Shown: positions 8,984 through 18,191, counted from the stretch's first letter. The stretch is DNA of 64,000 nucleotides from Corynebacterium felinum (GCF_030408755.1 NZ_CP047209.1:2170001-2234000), one strand, 5' to 3'. Made by a program: numbers and translations. The notes: generated by a model from the sequence alone, not told the origin.

Positions 8984-9047
8984 TTAAGCGACGCTGTAAA
9001 AAACAGGAAACGTGGAGGCGACGTCGACAAGCGAAGTTACAATCCAC

Positions 9048-10388
9048 CTAAAAATTCAGATTATTCTGCAGCTCCCAGCTTGTAATCTGCTGCTGATAAT
9101 CATGCCACTCCCGCCACTTATTGCGTAAGAAAAACTCAAAAACATGCTCGCCTAAAATCTCCGCAACAAACTCCGACTTCTCCATCTCCCGCAACGCCTG
9201 ATCCAACGAACCCGGCAAGTCCGTGTAACCCAAAGCGCGACGCTCCCGACGAGTCAGCGAAGCAATATCATCCTCAGCAGGATCAGGCAGCTCATAGCCA
9301 CCCCGAATCCCCTTCAACCCAGCCCCCAACAACACAGCCAACGCGAGATAAGGATTACACGCCGAATCCGGCGAACGCACCTCAACCCGGCGCGACTGCT
9401 CCTTCGCCAGACGATAGGTGGGCACACGAACCATGGCAGAACGGTTAGACACACCCCACGTTGCGCAGGTGGGTGCTTCGTTGCCAAAAAGGATGCGCTT
9501 GTACGAATTCGTCCACTGATTGGTGATAGCGGAGATTTCATTAGCGTGGGTCAAGATACCCGCAACAAACTGTTTAGCAGTGCGGGAAAGGCTGAACTCA
9601 TCGTCGGGGTCGTGGAAGGCGTTGAGATCACCCTCAAACAGCGACATGTGGGTGTGCATCGCTGAGCCGGCGAAGTCTTGGAAAGGTTTGGGCATAAACG
9701 TTGCCCCCACACCGTTGCGCTGCGCGATGAGTTTCATCAGATAACGGAAAGTCATCACATGGTCGGCCATGGTGAGAGCATCGGCATGGCGAAGGTCGAT
9801 TTCTTGCTGGCCGGGAGCTGTTTCATGGTGGGAAAACTCCACAGGAATGCCCATGTCTTCCAGTGCGAGCATCGCATCGCGGCGGAAATGTGGGGCGATG
9901 TTGTAACTGGCTTGGTCAAAGTAGCCGCCATTATCGGTGGGTTTGGGCTGTTGCCCGCCGGTTTGGAGGTCTTCGACGAGGAAGAATTCGATTTCGGGCG
10001 ACACCATGCAGGTGAATCCTTCATCAGCGGCGTCTTGCACTTGGCGGCGCAGCACTTGCCGTGGGTCGGAATAAGAGGCATGCCCGTCGGGATTCATGAT
10101 GTCGCAGAACATGCGCGCGGACTGCTGTGGGGAATCGTCGTGATCAACCGGCAGTAGTTGGAATGTGGAGGGGTCGGGCATGGCGATGGTGTCGGATTCT
10201 GAGATGCGGGAGAACCCTTCGATTGCGGAGCCGTCGAAGCCGATGCCTTCGCTGAATGCTGATTCGAGCTCAGCGGGGGCGACAGCAACGGACTTCAGCG
10301 AGCCGAGGATATCGGTAAACCAAAGGCGGACTACTCGAATGTCTCGCTCTTCGATGGTGCGCAGCACATATTCCTGTTGTGAATCCAT
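9048..10388 (-). CDS. glnA2: Type I glutamine synthetase, GlnA2 / GSI-alpha-like
   Basis: 446 residues, shorter than the adenylylated GlnA1 form (about 470-478). It makes glutamine from glutamate, ammonia and ATP, or a related gamma-glutamyl ligase reaction. Visible signatures are the N-terminal WFTDILGSLKSV and GFDGSAIEGF, the metal-site region SPEIEFFL, the ATP-binding MPKPFQDFAGSAMHTHMSL, and RVEVRSPDSACNPYLA near the C-terminus. The canonical adenylylation motif NLYDLPPE is absent; the corresponding area reads GGYELPDPAED. In C. glutamicum glnA2 and glnE form an operon and GlnA2 is reported not to be adenylylated. Here the insert 2606-9047 lies between them. Confidence 0.95.
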   Translation of the reverse strand: MDSQQEYVLRTIEERDIRVVRLWFTDILGSLKSVAVAPAELESAFSEGIGFDGSAIEGFSRISESDTIAMPDPSTFQLLPVDHDDSPQQSARMFCDIMNPDGHASYSDPRQVLRRQVQDAADEGFTCMVSPEIEFFLVEDLQTGGQQPKPTDNGGYFDQASYNIAPHFRRDAMLALEDMGIPVEFSHHETAPGQQEIDLRHADALTMADHVMTFRYLMKLIAQRNGVGATFMPKPFQDFAGSAMHTHMSLFEGDLNAFHDPDDEFSLSRTAKQFVAGILTHANEISAITNQWTNSYKRILFGNEAPTCATWGVSNRSAMVRVPTYRLAKEQSRRVEVRSPDSACNPYLALAVLLGAGLKGIRGGYELPDPAEDDIASLTRRERRALGYTDLPGSLDQALREMEKSEFVAEILGEHVFEFFLRNKWREWHDYQQQITSWELQNNLNF

Positions 10389-10665
10389 AGGGCTTACTTT
10401 AGTGGCAGTGATCGTCTCATACGTCTGTGGGGTGTGGTTGCGGGGTGAAATGGTGGTTGTATTGACGCAGATACACCACCATCAAATACAGAACACATGT
10501 TCGACAAATGGCTGCGGTTATGTTCGGGGCGCATGTTCCCATTGATTGACAACTCGCGCGTACCCGGTGCACACGTGCACACCAGGTACGTGGCGAAACA
10601 AAAGTTTGTGTTTGCACACTGAAGCTGGTGCTGCGGTGTGCGCTACAAGAGAGGATGAAGAAAAA

Positions 10666-11823
10666 ATGCACGATCCCTACACGCCCCACACACAGGCGGT
10701 CGATATCCCCACCACCGTGGACACGACCACTCCATCACCGATAAAAGCAGACGAAAGCGCTCATACTGGTGCGGTTGTCCATTTTCACCAGCGCTTTAGC
10801 GACTCAATTGAACAACTCACCGCAGCAGCCCGCGCCGGATGGACACCCACTGACCTTCTCCAATTGTGCGGAAGCAATCATCAGCAGGTGCTGTGGTGGC
10901 TCGCGCGCGAAATCGCACCGCACGTCCGCGATATTTCCTGGGCCTATCCCGCCTGGCTATCCGCAGCGGTCGATTCGGTGGATGTTCCCGTGAAAAGTTC
11001 AGCACTCGCCGCGTTGCAGCAGGCAATCGCCGCCCAGCTTTCCCCGCTCAGCGATGGCCCGTGGGTTCGCCCCATGAAAGTGCTCAGCCCAGAACAGCGC
11101 TGGGATTTTCACCAAATCTCAGCCCTGTGGTCGCGCGCTGAAGCTGCCGGTGTGGGGGCTCGTTGCGTGGCTTTACTGGCCCAGGCGGAGCGGCGTCGAC
11201 ACACTCAGCGACTTCGCACCATCGGGGCGATCACAAGTGAGCAGGTGCGCTGTGTGCGTTTCATGCTCGATCGATCCTGCGTTGCTGAGGAGCAGGTGCT
11301 GCTGAGCGCGATTGCGCACAGCCACGACGTCGTATGCGTGCGCATGCACGACTGCGGGATCGTGAGTTTGGTAGGTCGAGTAAGTGATCTTCATCATGTT
11401 ACGCAGTTGATGCTGTTTCTTCGCAGGCTGTGCACCAATGAGAGTGGCACGCAGCCGTGCCTGCGCTTGTCAGGTGTTGCCCGCGAGCTTGTCGACGCCG
11501 TCGTCCAAGTACGAGTGCAGTGTCGCGATGGCAAGTTCACAACGTTCATCACCCGTACTCAGGCTGAGGTTCGTGATTATGTTTCAGAAATATTCCCGCA
11601 GCTTAAAACACCCCTATTTAGCCTTGGGACGGTCCATGTATTCAGCAGCAACAAGGGCGACTGCCTGGCAGGAAGTGCGCAACCTGCAGCTGATTTAGGC
11701 GAGCAGAAGCTCCACGTTGAGGATTCTTCCACGCCTCGGTCTGTGTCCACCCACGATGGGGAAAAGACTGCAGAAAGCACGCAGCGGAAGGTAGTGGCGA
11801 AACCACATCGGCTCATTGCGTAA
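10666..11823 (+). CDS. Conserved-looking hypothetical protein divergent from glnA2
   Basis: 385 residues from the ATG at 10666 (GAGAGGATGAAGAAAA upstream). An in-frame ATG at 10546 would add 40 residues of poor sequence, so I prefer the shorter form. The product is soluble, with helical segments rich in Trp, His and Arg (HQRFSDSIEQLTAAARAGWT, LLQLCGSNHQQVLWWLAREI, WSRAEAAGVGARCVALLAQAERRRHTQRL). The Ala-rich arrangement around residues 170-205 recalls the DUF2786 helix pattern, but the match is weak. It ends in a hydrophilic, probably disordered tail of about 60 residues. It sits 66 bases before the CYTH-CHAD gene on the same strand. No function can be assigned. Confidence 0.65.
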   Translation: MHDPYTPHTQAVDIPTTVDTTTPSPIKADESAHTGAVVHFHQRFSDSIEQLTAAARAGWTPTDLLQLCGSNHQQVLWWLAREIAPHVRDISWAYPAWLSAAVDSVDVPVKSSALAALQQAIAAQLSPLSDGPWVRPMKVLSPEQRWDFHQISALWSRAEAAGVGARCVALLAQAERRRHTQRLRTIGAITSEQVRCVRFMLDRSCVAEEQVLLSAIAHSHDVVCVRMHDCGIVSLVGRVSDLHHVTQLMLFLRRLCTNESGTQPCLRLSGVARELVDAVVQVRVQCRDGKFTTFITRTQAEVRDYVSEIFPQLKTPLFSLGTVHVFSSNKGDCLAGSAQPAADLGEQKLHVEDSSTPRSVSTHDGEKTAESTQRKVVAKPHRLIA

Positions 11824-11889
11824 CTGTTGAACCGTGTGGGCGAAAAATTGTTTTCCTCCGAAATACTTTTCGGTCGCTACACTGGGACT

Positions 11890-13563
11890 ATGGATATCAA
11901 GAGTCAATTAGAAGTAGAAACAAAGTTCAGTGTTGATACAGATATTGAGGCCCCAGATATAGCGGCGATCAAGTTTGTACAGGGGTCAAAGTCGACAGAA
12001 ATTCACACCATGTCGGCCATTTATTTTGACACCGAAGACCTTCGGTTAACGCGGGCGAAAATTACCTTGCGCCACCGTGAAGGGGGCAACGATCCAGGGT
12101 GGCATCTGAAACTCCCCGCTGAGGGTGGGCGTATTGAAATGCACGTGCCGTGCGAAACCCGCGGTGAGATCCCAGCCGAATTGCTCACCCCTGTGCGGTC
12201 GCTGATTCGCCACCACGAACTAGTACCCGTGGTTCAGATCGATAATGACCGTTTTGAAACCCAGCTTTTAGACGGCACTGGGCAAACAATTCTGGAATTG
12301 TGTGACGATCATGTCACCTCGTGGTGTTTCCTCACCGGTGGGGATCATAAAGTGTGGCGCGAATGGGAAACCGAAGTCACCGCCTACGCCCAGGAACAAG
12401 GTATCGCCGACGAATTACTTCGCTCCGCAACCCAGGTGCTGGTTAGAGCAGGGGCAAAGAAATCGTCCATCCCGTCGAAGCTGCTCTCCGCCCTTGGCGG
12501 TGCAGTTGATCTTGCCCCAATGCCAAGCACTATCCATGATGTCGACCCCTCCTCTCCCGCCGGTGTTGTGCTTCAGGCCGTGGTGCGTAACCGGGACAAG
12601 ATCGTACGTTTCGACCCCAAGGTACGTCGCGATGAGCCGGACGCGGTTCACCAAATGCGGGTAGCTACGCGGGAAATGCGCAGTCACCTGCGCACCTTCG
12701 ATGGCATTGTGATAGGCGAGAAACCAAAGGCTCTCGAACTCAAGCTTAAAAAGCTCGCCCAGATCCTAGGCGATGTTCGGGATCTTGAGGTTATTGCCGA
12801 GCGCTTTGACAAACTTTTCACCTTGGAAATCACCGGCATCGTGACCGATGAATTGAAAGAGCACCTGCGCAGCAAAGTCAAGGAGGATTACGAGGCAGCT
12901 TTCCAGCGGGCTATTCGCGCACTTGATGACGACCGCTACCTCGAGCTACTCGACGAGCTCGATGATTTCATAGCACATCCTGAGTTTTCCGAGGTCGCCA
13001 CTCTCCCTATCCCAACCGACTTCGATGATAAGGATGACAAGTCGGAGAAAAAGAAGGACAAGAAGCGCCACAAGGATGCCAAGAACAAGTCCAAGAAGGA
13101 TAAGAAGAAGGATTCCCGTCCCGAGCTTCCACCGGCATTGGTGCTCCTGCGTAAGCATCTTGATCTCGCCTATGAGCAGATGAAGCAGCGCCACGTTCAG
13201 GCATTAGAATCTGCTTTCGAGCTCGATATCCCTCTGGTTGAGCGTGAAGCTGGTTTCCACAACATGCGTAAATCTGCAAAGAAGGTGCGCTATGCGGCAG
13301 AAGCAATTGGCGATTCTGCGTACCTTGACACCACCAAACTGTACAAAGCTTGCAAAGAACTGCAGGAGGTGTTGGGTGAGTTCCAAGATAGCGTCACCGC
13401 CCGCGAGCGTTTGCACAAATATGCAGAAGCCGCGCACCGAAGAGGCGAAGATACTTTCCCTTATGGTGTGTTGTTCGCCCTTGAGCATCAACTCGGTATG
13501 AAGGCGTTAAGTGAATACACGGATGCCTTTGCGGATGTGGAAAAGGCATACCGGAAGATGTAG
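11890..13563 (+). CDS. CYTH-CHAD domain protein (inorganic triphosphate / polyphosphate-related)
   Basis: 557 residues from the ATG at 11890, where the CYTH domain begins properly; an upstream in-frame start at 11827 adds only non-conserved sequence. The CYTH domain (about residues 1-200) carries the ExExK signature as EVETK and several Arg/Lys/Glu tunnel residues (YFDTEDLRL, LRHREGG, WHLKLPAE). CYTH enzymes cleave triphosphate substrates. The CHAD domain (about 215-555) shows the conserved helices RRDEPDAVHQMRVATREMRS and FHNMRKSAKKVRYAAEA with the His/Arg/Lys residues that bind polyphosphate. An unusually Lys/Asp-rich linker of about 45 residues (KKKDKKRHKDAKNKSKKDKK) sits inside the CHAD region. 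It is followed by a terminator. Confidence 0.93.
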   Translation: MDIKSQLEVETKFSVDTDIEAPDIAAIKFVQGSKSTEIHTMSAIYFDTEDLRLTRAKITLRHREGGNDPGWHLKLPAEGGRIEMHVPCETRGEIPAELLTPVRSLIRHHELVPVVQIDNDRFETQLLDGTGQTILELCDDHVTSWCFLTGGDHKVWREWETEVTAYAQEQGIADELLRSATQVLVRAGAKKSSIPSKLLSALGGAVDLAPMPSTIHDVDPSSPAGVVLQAVVRNRDKIVRFDPKVRRDEPDAVHQMRVATREMRSHLRTFDGIVIGEKPKALELKLKKLAQILGDVRDLEVIAERFDKLFTLEITGIVTDELKEHLRSKVKEDYEAAFQRAIRALDDDRYLELLDELDDFIAHPEFSEVATLPIPTDFDDKDDKSEKKKDKKRHKDAKNKSKKDKKKDSRPELPPALVLLRKHLDLAYEQMKQRHVQALESAFELDIPLVEREAGFHNMRKSAKKVRYAAEAIGDSAYLDTTKLYKACKELQEVLGEFQDSVTARERLHKYAEAAHRRGEDTFPYGVLFALEHQLGMKALSEYTDAFADVEKAYRKM

Positions 13564-13580
13564 TGGGATCGAAAGCGTTA

Positions 13581-13617
13581 CACCCACCTCGCTTTTGCAC
13601 TGTGAGGTGGGTGTTTA
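13581..13617 (+). terminator. Terminator after the CYTH-CHAD gene
   Basis: Ten-base inverted repeat CACCCACCTC (13581-13590) / GAGGTGGGTG (13604-13613), followed by a short T run. Confidence 0.75.
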
Positions 13618-13656
13618 CTTGTCGCCCCCCCTAGCGCGTCGATTTTTTACTCCGTG

Positions 13657-13854
13657 CTAGTTCTTGTCCCAGTTGTCGTCTTCTTCATCGAAGGCGTCTG
13701 CTTGGCGGTTTCGTTCGCGCGCAATGTCGAGTGCATGTAGCGCTTGTTCTTTCGTGTCGTAGGGGCCCATGCGGTGCTCGAAATTGGTGCATTTACCTTG
13801 CTCTACTTCCCCAGTTTTGGTGTTGAAATACCATTTGAGGTCTTCTTCTTGCAT
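13657..13854 (-). CDS. Small SPOR-like cytosolic protein
   Basis: 65 residues from the ATG at 13854, which has a good GGAGG ribosome site 7 nt upstream; a 5' extension to 13908 is open but lacks a site. The sequence (KWYFNTKTGEVEQGK, then HRMGPYDTKEQALHAL) matches the short proteins annotated as SPOR-domain-containing in mycobacteria and corynebacteria. It has no signal peptide. The C-terminus is acidic. Function unknown. Confidence 0.8.
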   Translation of the reverse strand: MQEEDLKWYFNTKTGEVEQGKCTNFEHRMGPYDTKEQALHALDIARERNRQADAFDEEDDNWDKN

Positions 13855-14098
13855 GATGTTTCCTCCCAAGAGTGGATTGCTCGGTGCCTTCACGGTGTCC
13901 GCCCGCACTCATCTTGGCCACAGTGCTGTGGGAAGCGGTGAGGTGCGGTTGGGGTTTGAAGGTTGTTTCTGGTTTTTAAGGGTACCGAAGCTTCAGCGGT
14001 GGCGTGTGGGCGGTTAAACCTGCTTAACTTAGAGTTTGAGTGTTTCCCTTCACGTATTGGGGGAAATGAATGTGTGTAAGGAGAGTGACCCTTAAGCG

Positions 14099-15349
14099 AT
14101 GTCTGTGTGGTCTGCACGTTTCGGCGACGATAGTAACCCTAGTGATCAAGTCCGTACCATTCACCTTAAGTGGGCTGGGAGTACGCCTTCGGCGGTGGCT
14201 AGTGCCCCTGGGACGTGGTCATTAATCGGTGAGCACTCAGATTATGCAGGTGGTGTTGTTCTCATGACGCTACTGCAGCTGCGCGCTTGGGTTGCGGTGA
14301 GCCCGCGGCCGGATTCGCAGGTGAAGGTGTGTGAATATGTAGTAGACGATCGTGGCGTTTTATCGCAGCACTCGACTAGTAGTGCCCCCGTTGGTGCCTT
14401 GGTGCACGCGCACTGCGAGACGCGCGCACAGCAGCTTGCCGGCTTAGTGGCAACGATGATGTCGCGCCAAATGCTCTCGCGGGAGACTAAAGGCGTGGAC
14501 ATCACGGTTGTCTCTGAGATTCCTCCCACTTCAGGGTTGGGTGGCGATGCAGCAATTGAGGTGGCCTGTGGTTTAGCGTTGGCTGCCAAGGTGGATGATC
14601 TCGACTCCCCTCCAATGAAGGCAAAACTTGCTGATGTGTGCTTCCAAGCGGCCTGCCATGGTGATGGTGACTGGCCTTTGCGTGCCCGTTATACGGCGAT
14701 TTTGCGGGGGCGTGAAGGGGTGATCAATATCATTGATTACGCTGATTTTTCCATCACTCAGGCCTCACATCCACTGTCGGGGTCGACGAAATCGAAAGCT
14801 GTGGCTATTATTCCGCCACACAGTGGTGCTGATGTTGCCGCGTTGGCTGCGCGGCAGCATTTTGTGGAGGAAGCGACTCGTGCGTTCGGTGCCGAATCCT
14901 TGCGTTTGCTTCCCGACGCCAGCACGAGGGTGATTGATTGGCTTAAGGCTGTGCACCAGGCGGGGTTGGATATGGAGTTACCCCCTGTGGATCAGGCACG
15001 CGCGTGGATGGAGTTCCAGTCGAAGGAATTAGCTTTAGTGCAGTTGGTTACTCAAGCTGTGCGTTCGCGTAAGGTCACGGATGTTTTTCCGGCGATCAAT
15101 CAATCCCAAGATTTACTGTTTTCCCTCCTTGGCTTAGCAGGTGTTGACCGTGAGGTTGCCTCGTTGTGCTTAAGCCGTGGCGCGGTAGCTGCCCGTGCTG
15201 CTTTTGCTGGGGTTTCTTCTACTGTGGTTGCTTTTGTGCCGGAGTTAAAGTTTAAGAATTTCTGCGCCGATTTAGCTCACGACGGCTTTGGTGTTGCCCC
15301 GCTCGATTTCGGTGTGCCCGCTACAGTCGACGACTCCGATTCGAACTAG
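14099..15349 (+). CDS. Galactokinase-like GHMP protein with degenerate ATP loop
   Basis: 416 residues from the ATG at 14099 (AAGGAG upstream). The N-terminal galactokinase signature is readable as APGTWSLIGEHSDYAGG (typical APGRVNLIGEHTDYNGG). The second GHMP motif, normally PxGGGLSSSAA, is degenerate as PPTSGLGGDAAIEVA; two to three Ser/Gly positions of the phosphate loop are altered. Length and domain order otherwise fit galactokinases (about 390-430). No galE, galT or sugar transporter is nearby, so either the substrate is another sugar or the protein has lost kinase activity. It is closed by a terminator at 15364-15408. Confidence 0.8.
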   Translation: MSVWSARFGDDSNPSDQVRTIHLKWAGSTPSAVASAPGTWSLIGEHSDYAGGVVLMTLLQLRAWVAVSPRPDSQVKVCEYVVDDRGVLSQHSTSSAPVGALVHAHCETRAQQLAGLVATMMSRQMLSRETKGVDITVVSEIPPTSGLGGDAAIEVACGLALAAKVDDLDSPPMKAKLADVCFQAACHGDGDWPLRARYTAILRGREGVINIIDYADFSITQASHPLSGSTKSKAVAIIPPHSGADVAALAARQHFVEEATRAFGAESLRLLPDASTRVIDWLKAVHQAGLDMELPPVDQARAWMEFQSKELALVQLVTQAVRSRKVTDVFPAINQSQDLLFSLLGLAGVDREVASLCLSRGAVAARAAFAGVSSTVVAFVPELKFKNFCADLAHDGFGVAPLDFGVPATVDDSDSN

Positions 15350-15363
15350 TTTTCTTCTCCCCC

Positions 15364-15408
15364 CCCCCTTACGCCTGACCCCACATCGTGCGCAAGGGGG
15401 ATTTTTTA
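15364..15408 (+). terminator. Terminator after the GHMP gene
   Basis: C-rich arm CCCCCTTacGC (from 15364) pairs with GCGcAAGGGGG (15390-15400), followed by ATTTTTT. Between here and metE (15409-15867) I see no convincing gene; a 74-codon plus frame at 15464-15688 lacks a ribosome site. Confidence 0.85.
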
Positions 15409-15735
15409 TACCTTCTTCTCGCGGCTGATTCTAGGGGTCATGGAAACACCTGACGTGTGTTAGGTGGTGATTGTTGAGGGTTCTTTGTGGGATACAGAAC
15501 AAGCTGTTGTCGATCAATTCCGTGCCCGCTGCGCGCATAACTCATGTGCCTTTCACGCTCCTGATCCGCTTTGGAGAGGGAACTATACCAAGCGGTATGG
15601 GAACAGTGAAAGCTCCTTCCAATTGCCCCGCTTAGTGAAAACACCCACCCCCAAAACTAGGTTGCGCACAATTTTATTCATCGAATAAACCCCGTGTGAG
15701 CTGTGTAAATATTTTCACACTTCCCCTACGGTTGC

Positions 15736-15751
15736 TAGACCAAGCTGTCTA
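15736..15751 (+). promoter_or_regulatory. McbR-type operator upstream of metE
   Basis: TAGAC CAAGCT GTCTA is a perfect match to the TAGAC-N6-GTCTA palindrome bound by McbR, the TetR-family repressor of methionine and cysteine genes in C. glutamicum. It lies 117 bases before the metE start. The established ligand signal for McbR is S-adenosylhomocysteine. The site is seen in the sequence; binding is inference. Confidence 0.88.
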
Positions 15752-15867
15752 TGATTGGCTTGTTTTCACCAACAGCTTTGCCTGGAGCCCCGGACGCAAC
15801 TGTTCTTGGTAAAAATCTTTGACCATGCTTTTTACCGTCCGTTTATCCTCGCATTGGGAGCATAAAA

Positions 15868-18057
15868 ATGATTTCCGCAACTGTTACTTCTGTGCCACGT
15901 ATTGGCCCGAACCGTGAATTGAAAAAAGCCCTCGAAGGCTACTGGAATGATTCCACATCGGCTCGTGAACTAGCCACCACCGCTACCCGACTACACAACC
16001 AGTACACTGACGCACTGGTTGCCGCCGGTTGTGATTCTTTCCCCACCCTAGGTCGCAGCTACTACGACCAAATTTTGGACCTGTGTTCCATCTTCGATGT
16101 CCTACCTGAGCGTGTGCAAAACATCCCTAGCCACCCCAACGATGGGCTTCCGGCTGATATTGATCGCTATTTCGCTACCGCCCGCGGCACCGCTGAGGTG
16201 GCAGCATCCGCAATGACCAAGTGGTTCGACACAAACTACCACTACATCGTGCCTGAGCTTTCCCGCGATACCGTGTTTAAAGTTGGTTACGAATACCTGG
16301 CGGATATTCGCGAACAGGGTGTGCGCAACCCAGGTCTGCGTCCAGTGTTGATCGGCCCTGTGACTTTCCTTGCATTGTCCAAGAGTATCGATGGATCCGA
16401 TCTGTTCGATCTTTTGCCCGAACTTACCCAAGCCTATGCGCGCCTGATTTCTCGCCTCGCACGTACAGAAGGCGTGGATTATGTTCAGCTGGATGAGCCG
16501 ATTCTGGTCACCGACTTTGATCGTTTCAATCTCGTCCGCGAAACCTACACCACCCTCGCTGAGCACGCGAACCTCGTGGTTGCTACCTACTTCGGCTGCG
16601 CAAACCGTGCTATCGAGGCACTCAGCGGCACTGGTGTGAAGGGCTTCATCGCTGACCTCGTGACCAGCCCTTCTGAACTACCTGCATGGACTGGTGAGGA
16701 ATTCCTGCTGGCTGGCGTGGTCGATGGCCGTAACGTGTGGCGCACCGATCTTCACCAGGCCTTAAAGCTCCTCCGCAGCCTTGCTGCCCGTGGGCCTGTG
16801 GGCGTGAGCACCTCCTGCTCCTTGCTGCACGTTCCTTATTCCCTAGAGAATGAACAGCTCGACGAGCACCTGCGTTCCCGTCTGGCTTTCGGCGCTGAGA
16901 AAATCGCCGAGGTGGCAACACTTGCCCAGGCGCTGAAGGAGGGCACCGACCTGCCGGCGCTCGAAACTGCCACTGATGCAACCGCAACCCGCAGCACACT
17001 GGGACGCAACCGCACCCCGCTTGAACGACGTCGTCAAGCCCAGGAAGATTTGGGGCTGCCACCTCTGCCAACCACCACGATCGGCTCCTTCCCTCAAACC
17101 CCAGAAATTCGTCGCGCCCGCGCACAACTTGTTCGCGGAGAGATCACCGCTGACGCGTACGACGCGCGCATGCTCGCCGAAATCGAAGACGTCATCGCAC
17201 GTCAAGAAGCCCTCGGCCTCGATGTGCTGGTGCACGGTGAGCCAGAACGCAACGACATGGTCCAGTACTTCTCGGAACAGCTGGAAGGCTACCACGCCAC
17301 CAGCAACGGATGGGTGCAATCCTACGGTTCGCGCTGCGTACGCCCACCCATTCTCTTCGGCGATGTATCCCGCCCCGCACCCATGACTGTGCGCTGGTAC
17401 GAAGCCGCACAAAAACTCACCGACAAACCAGTCAAGGGCATGCTGACCGGACCTGTGACCATGCTTGCGTGGTCGTTCGTGCGCAACGACCAGCCCCTTG
17501 CCGTCACCGCCGACCAGGTCGCCGAAGCACTACGTGAAGAAATCTTAGACCTCGAGAAAGCCGGTGCCCGCATCATCCAAGTCGATGAGCCAGCGATCCG
17601 CGAACTGCTGCCACTACGCAAGCAGGATCACGCCGAATACCTTGAGTGGGCGGTCGGTTCCTTCCGCCTCGCCACCGCCGGGGTGAAGGATTCCACGCAA
17701 ATCCACACCCACATGTGCTACTCCTCTTTCAACGAGCTCATCGATACCGTCATCGATCTCGACGCTGACGTCACCAGCATCGAAGCAGCCCGCAACGGCA
17801 TGGGCGTGCTCGCCGCGTTGAAGCAGTCCGGTTTCCACCTCGGTGTTGGCCCTGGCGTGTGGGACATTCACTCCCCACGTGTGCCATCCCAACAGGAAGT
17901 AGATGATCTTGTCAGCGCAGCAGTCAACAACGTTGACCCCGCCTTGTTGTGGATCAACCCTGACTGCGGCCTGAAAACCAGGAAGTGGCCTGAGGTGGAG
18001 GCAAGCCTGAAAGTTCTTGTCACCGCCGCACGCAACGCCCGCGCTGCGCTGGTTTAA
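15868..18057 (+). CDS. metE: Cobalamin-independent methionine synthase
   Basis: 729 residues; transfers the methyl group of 5-methyltetrahydropteroyl-glutamate to homocysteine in the last step of methionine synthesis. It has the duplicated barrel layout: an N-terminal half (residues 1-360) and a C-terminal catalytic half from the TTTIGSFPQTPEIRRAR motif near residue 410. The zinc ligands are in place: His-x-Cys in IHTHMCYS, a Glu in DVTSIEAAR, and the distal Cys in WINPDCGLKTRKW. The length is slightly below the 750-760 of E. coli. It is monocistronic between its own operator region and a hairpin at 18086-18111. Regulation by McbR is likely. Confidence 0.97.
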   Translation: MISATVTSVPRIGPNRELKKALEGYWNDSTSARELATTATRLHNQYTDALVAAGCDSFPTLGRSYYDQILDLCSIFDVLPERVQNIPSHPNDGLPADIDRYFATARGTAEVAASAMTKWFDTNYHYIVPELSRDTVFKVGYEYLADIREQGVRNPGLRPVLIGPVTFLALSKSIDGSDLFDLLPELTQAYARLISRLARTEGVDYVQLDEPILVTDFDRFNLVRETYTTLAEHANLVVATYFGCANRAIEALSGTGVKGFIADLVTSPSELPAWTGEEFLLAGVVDGRNVWRTDLHQALKLLRSLAARGPVGVSTSCSLLHVPYSLENEQLDEHLRSRLAFGAEKIAEVATLAQALKEGTDLPALETATDATATRSTLGRNRTPLERRRQAQEDLGLPPLPTTTIGSFPQTPEIRRARAQLVRGEITADAYDARMLAEIEDVIARQEALGLDVLVHGEPERNDMVQYFSEQLEGYHATSNGWVQSYGSRCVRPPILFGDVSRPAPMTVRWYEAAQKLTDKPVKGMLTGPVTMLAWSFVRNDQPLAVTADQVAEALREEILDLEKAGARIIQVDEPAIRELLPLRKQDHAEYLEWAVGSFRLATAGVKDSTQIHTHMCYSSFNELIDTVIDLDADVTSIEAARNGMGVLAALKQSGFHLGVGPGVWDIHSPRVPSQQEVDDLVSAAVNNVDPALLWINPDCGLKTRKWPEVEASLKVLVTAARNARAALV

Positions 18058-18085
18058 AAGCCCTTCTTTCACTGCACTTACCTAG

Positions 18086-18111
18086 GGGTGCCGCACACAT
18101 GTGTGGCACCC
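18086..18111 (+). terminator. Hairpin downstream of metE
   Basis: GGGTGCC (18086-18092) and GGCACCC (18105-18111) flank a loop that is itself partly palindromic (CACACATGTGT). No T tract follows, so termination may be weak or factor-assisted. Confidence 0.6.
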
Positions 18112-18191
18112 TCCACTTATTCATGTGCCGACGTTTTCGCAGTGGTGAAAAGCCAGCTATAGATCATTCCTGCTTCGACGCTCGCAGGTGG

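Noticed and set aside
8865-9047. Small ORFs at the right end of the IS1380 copies
   Set aside because: Read through C/A-rich noncoding end sequence; identical in both copies and without ribosome sites.
15464-15688. 74-codon ORF in the metE leader region
   Set aside because: No ribosome site; overlaps an equally unsupported minus frame; not a recognisable leader peptide.
16102-16566. Several long minus-strand frames inside metE and other GC-rich genes
   Set aside because: Shadows created by codon bias of the real gene on the opposite strand.
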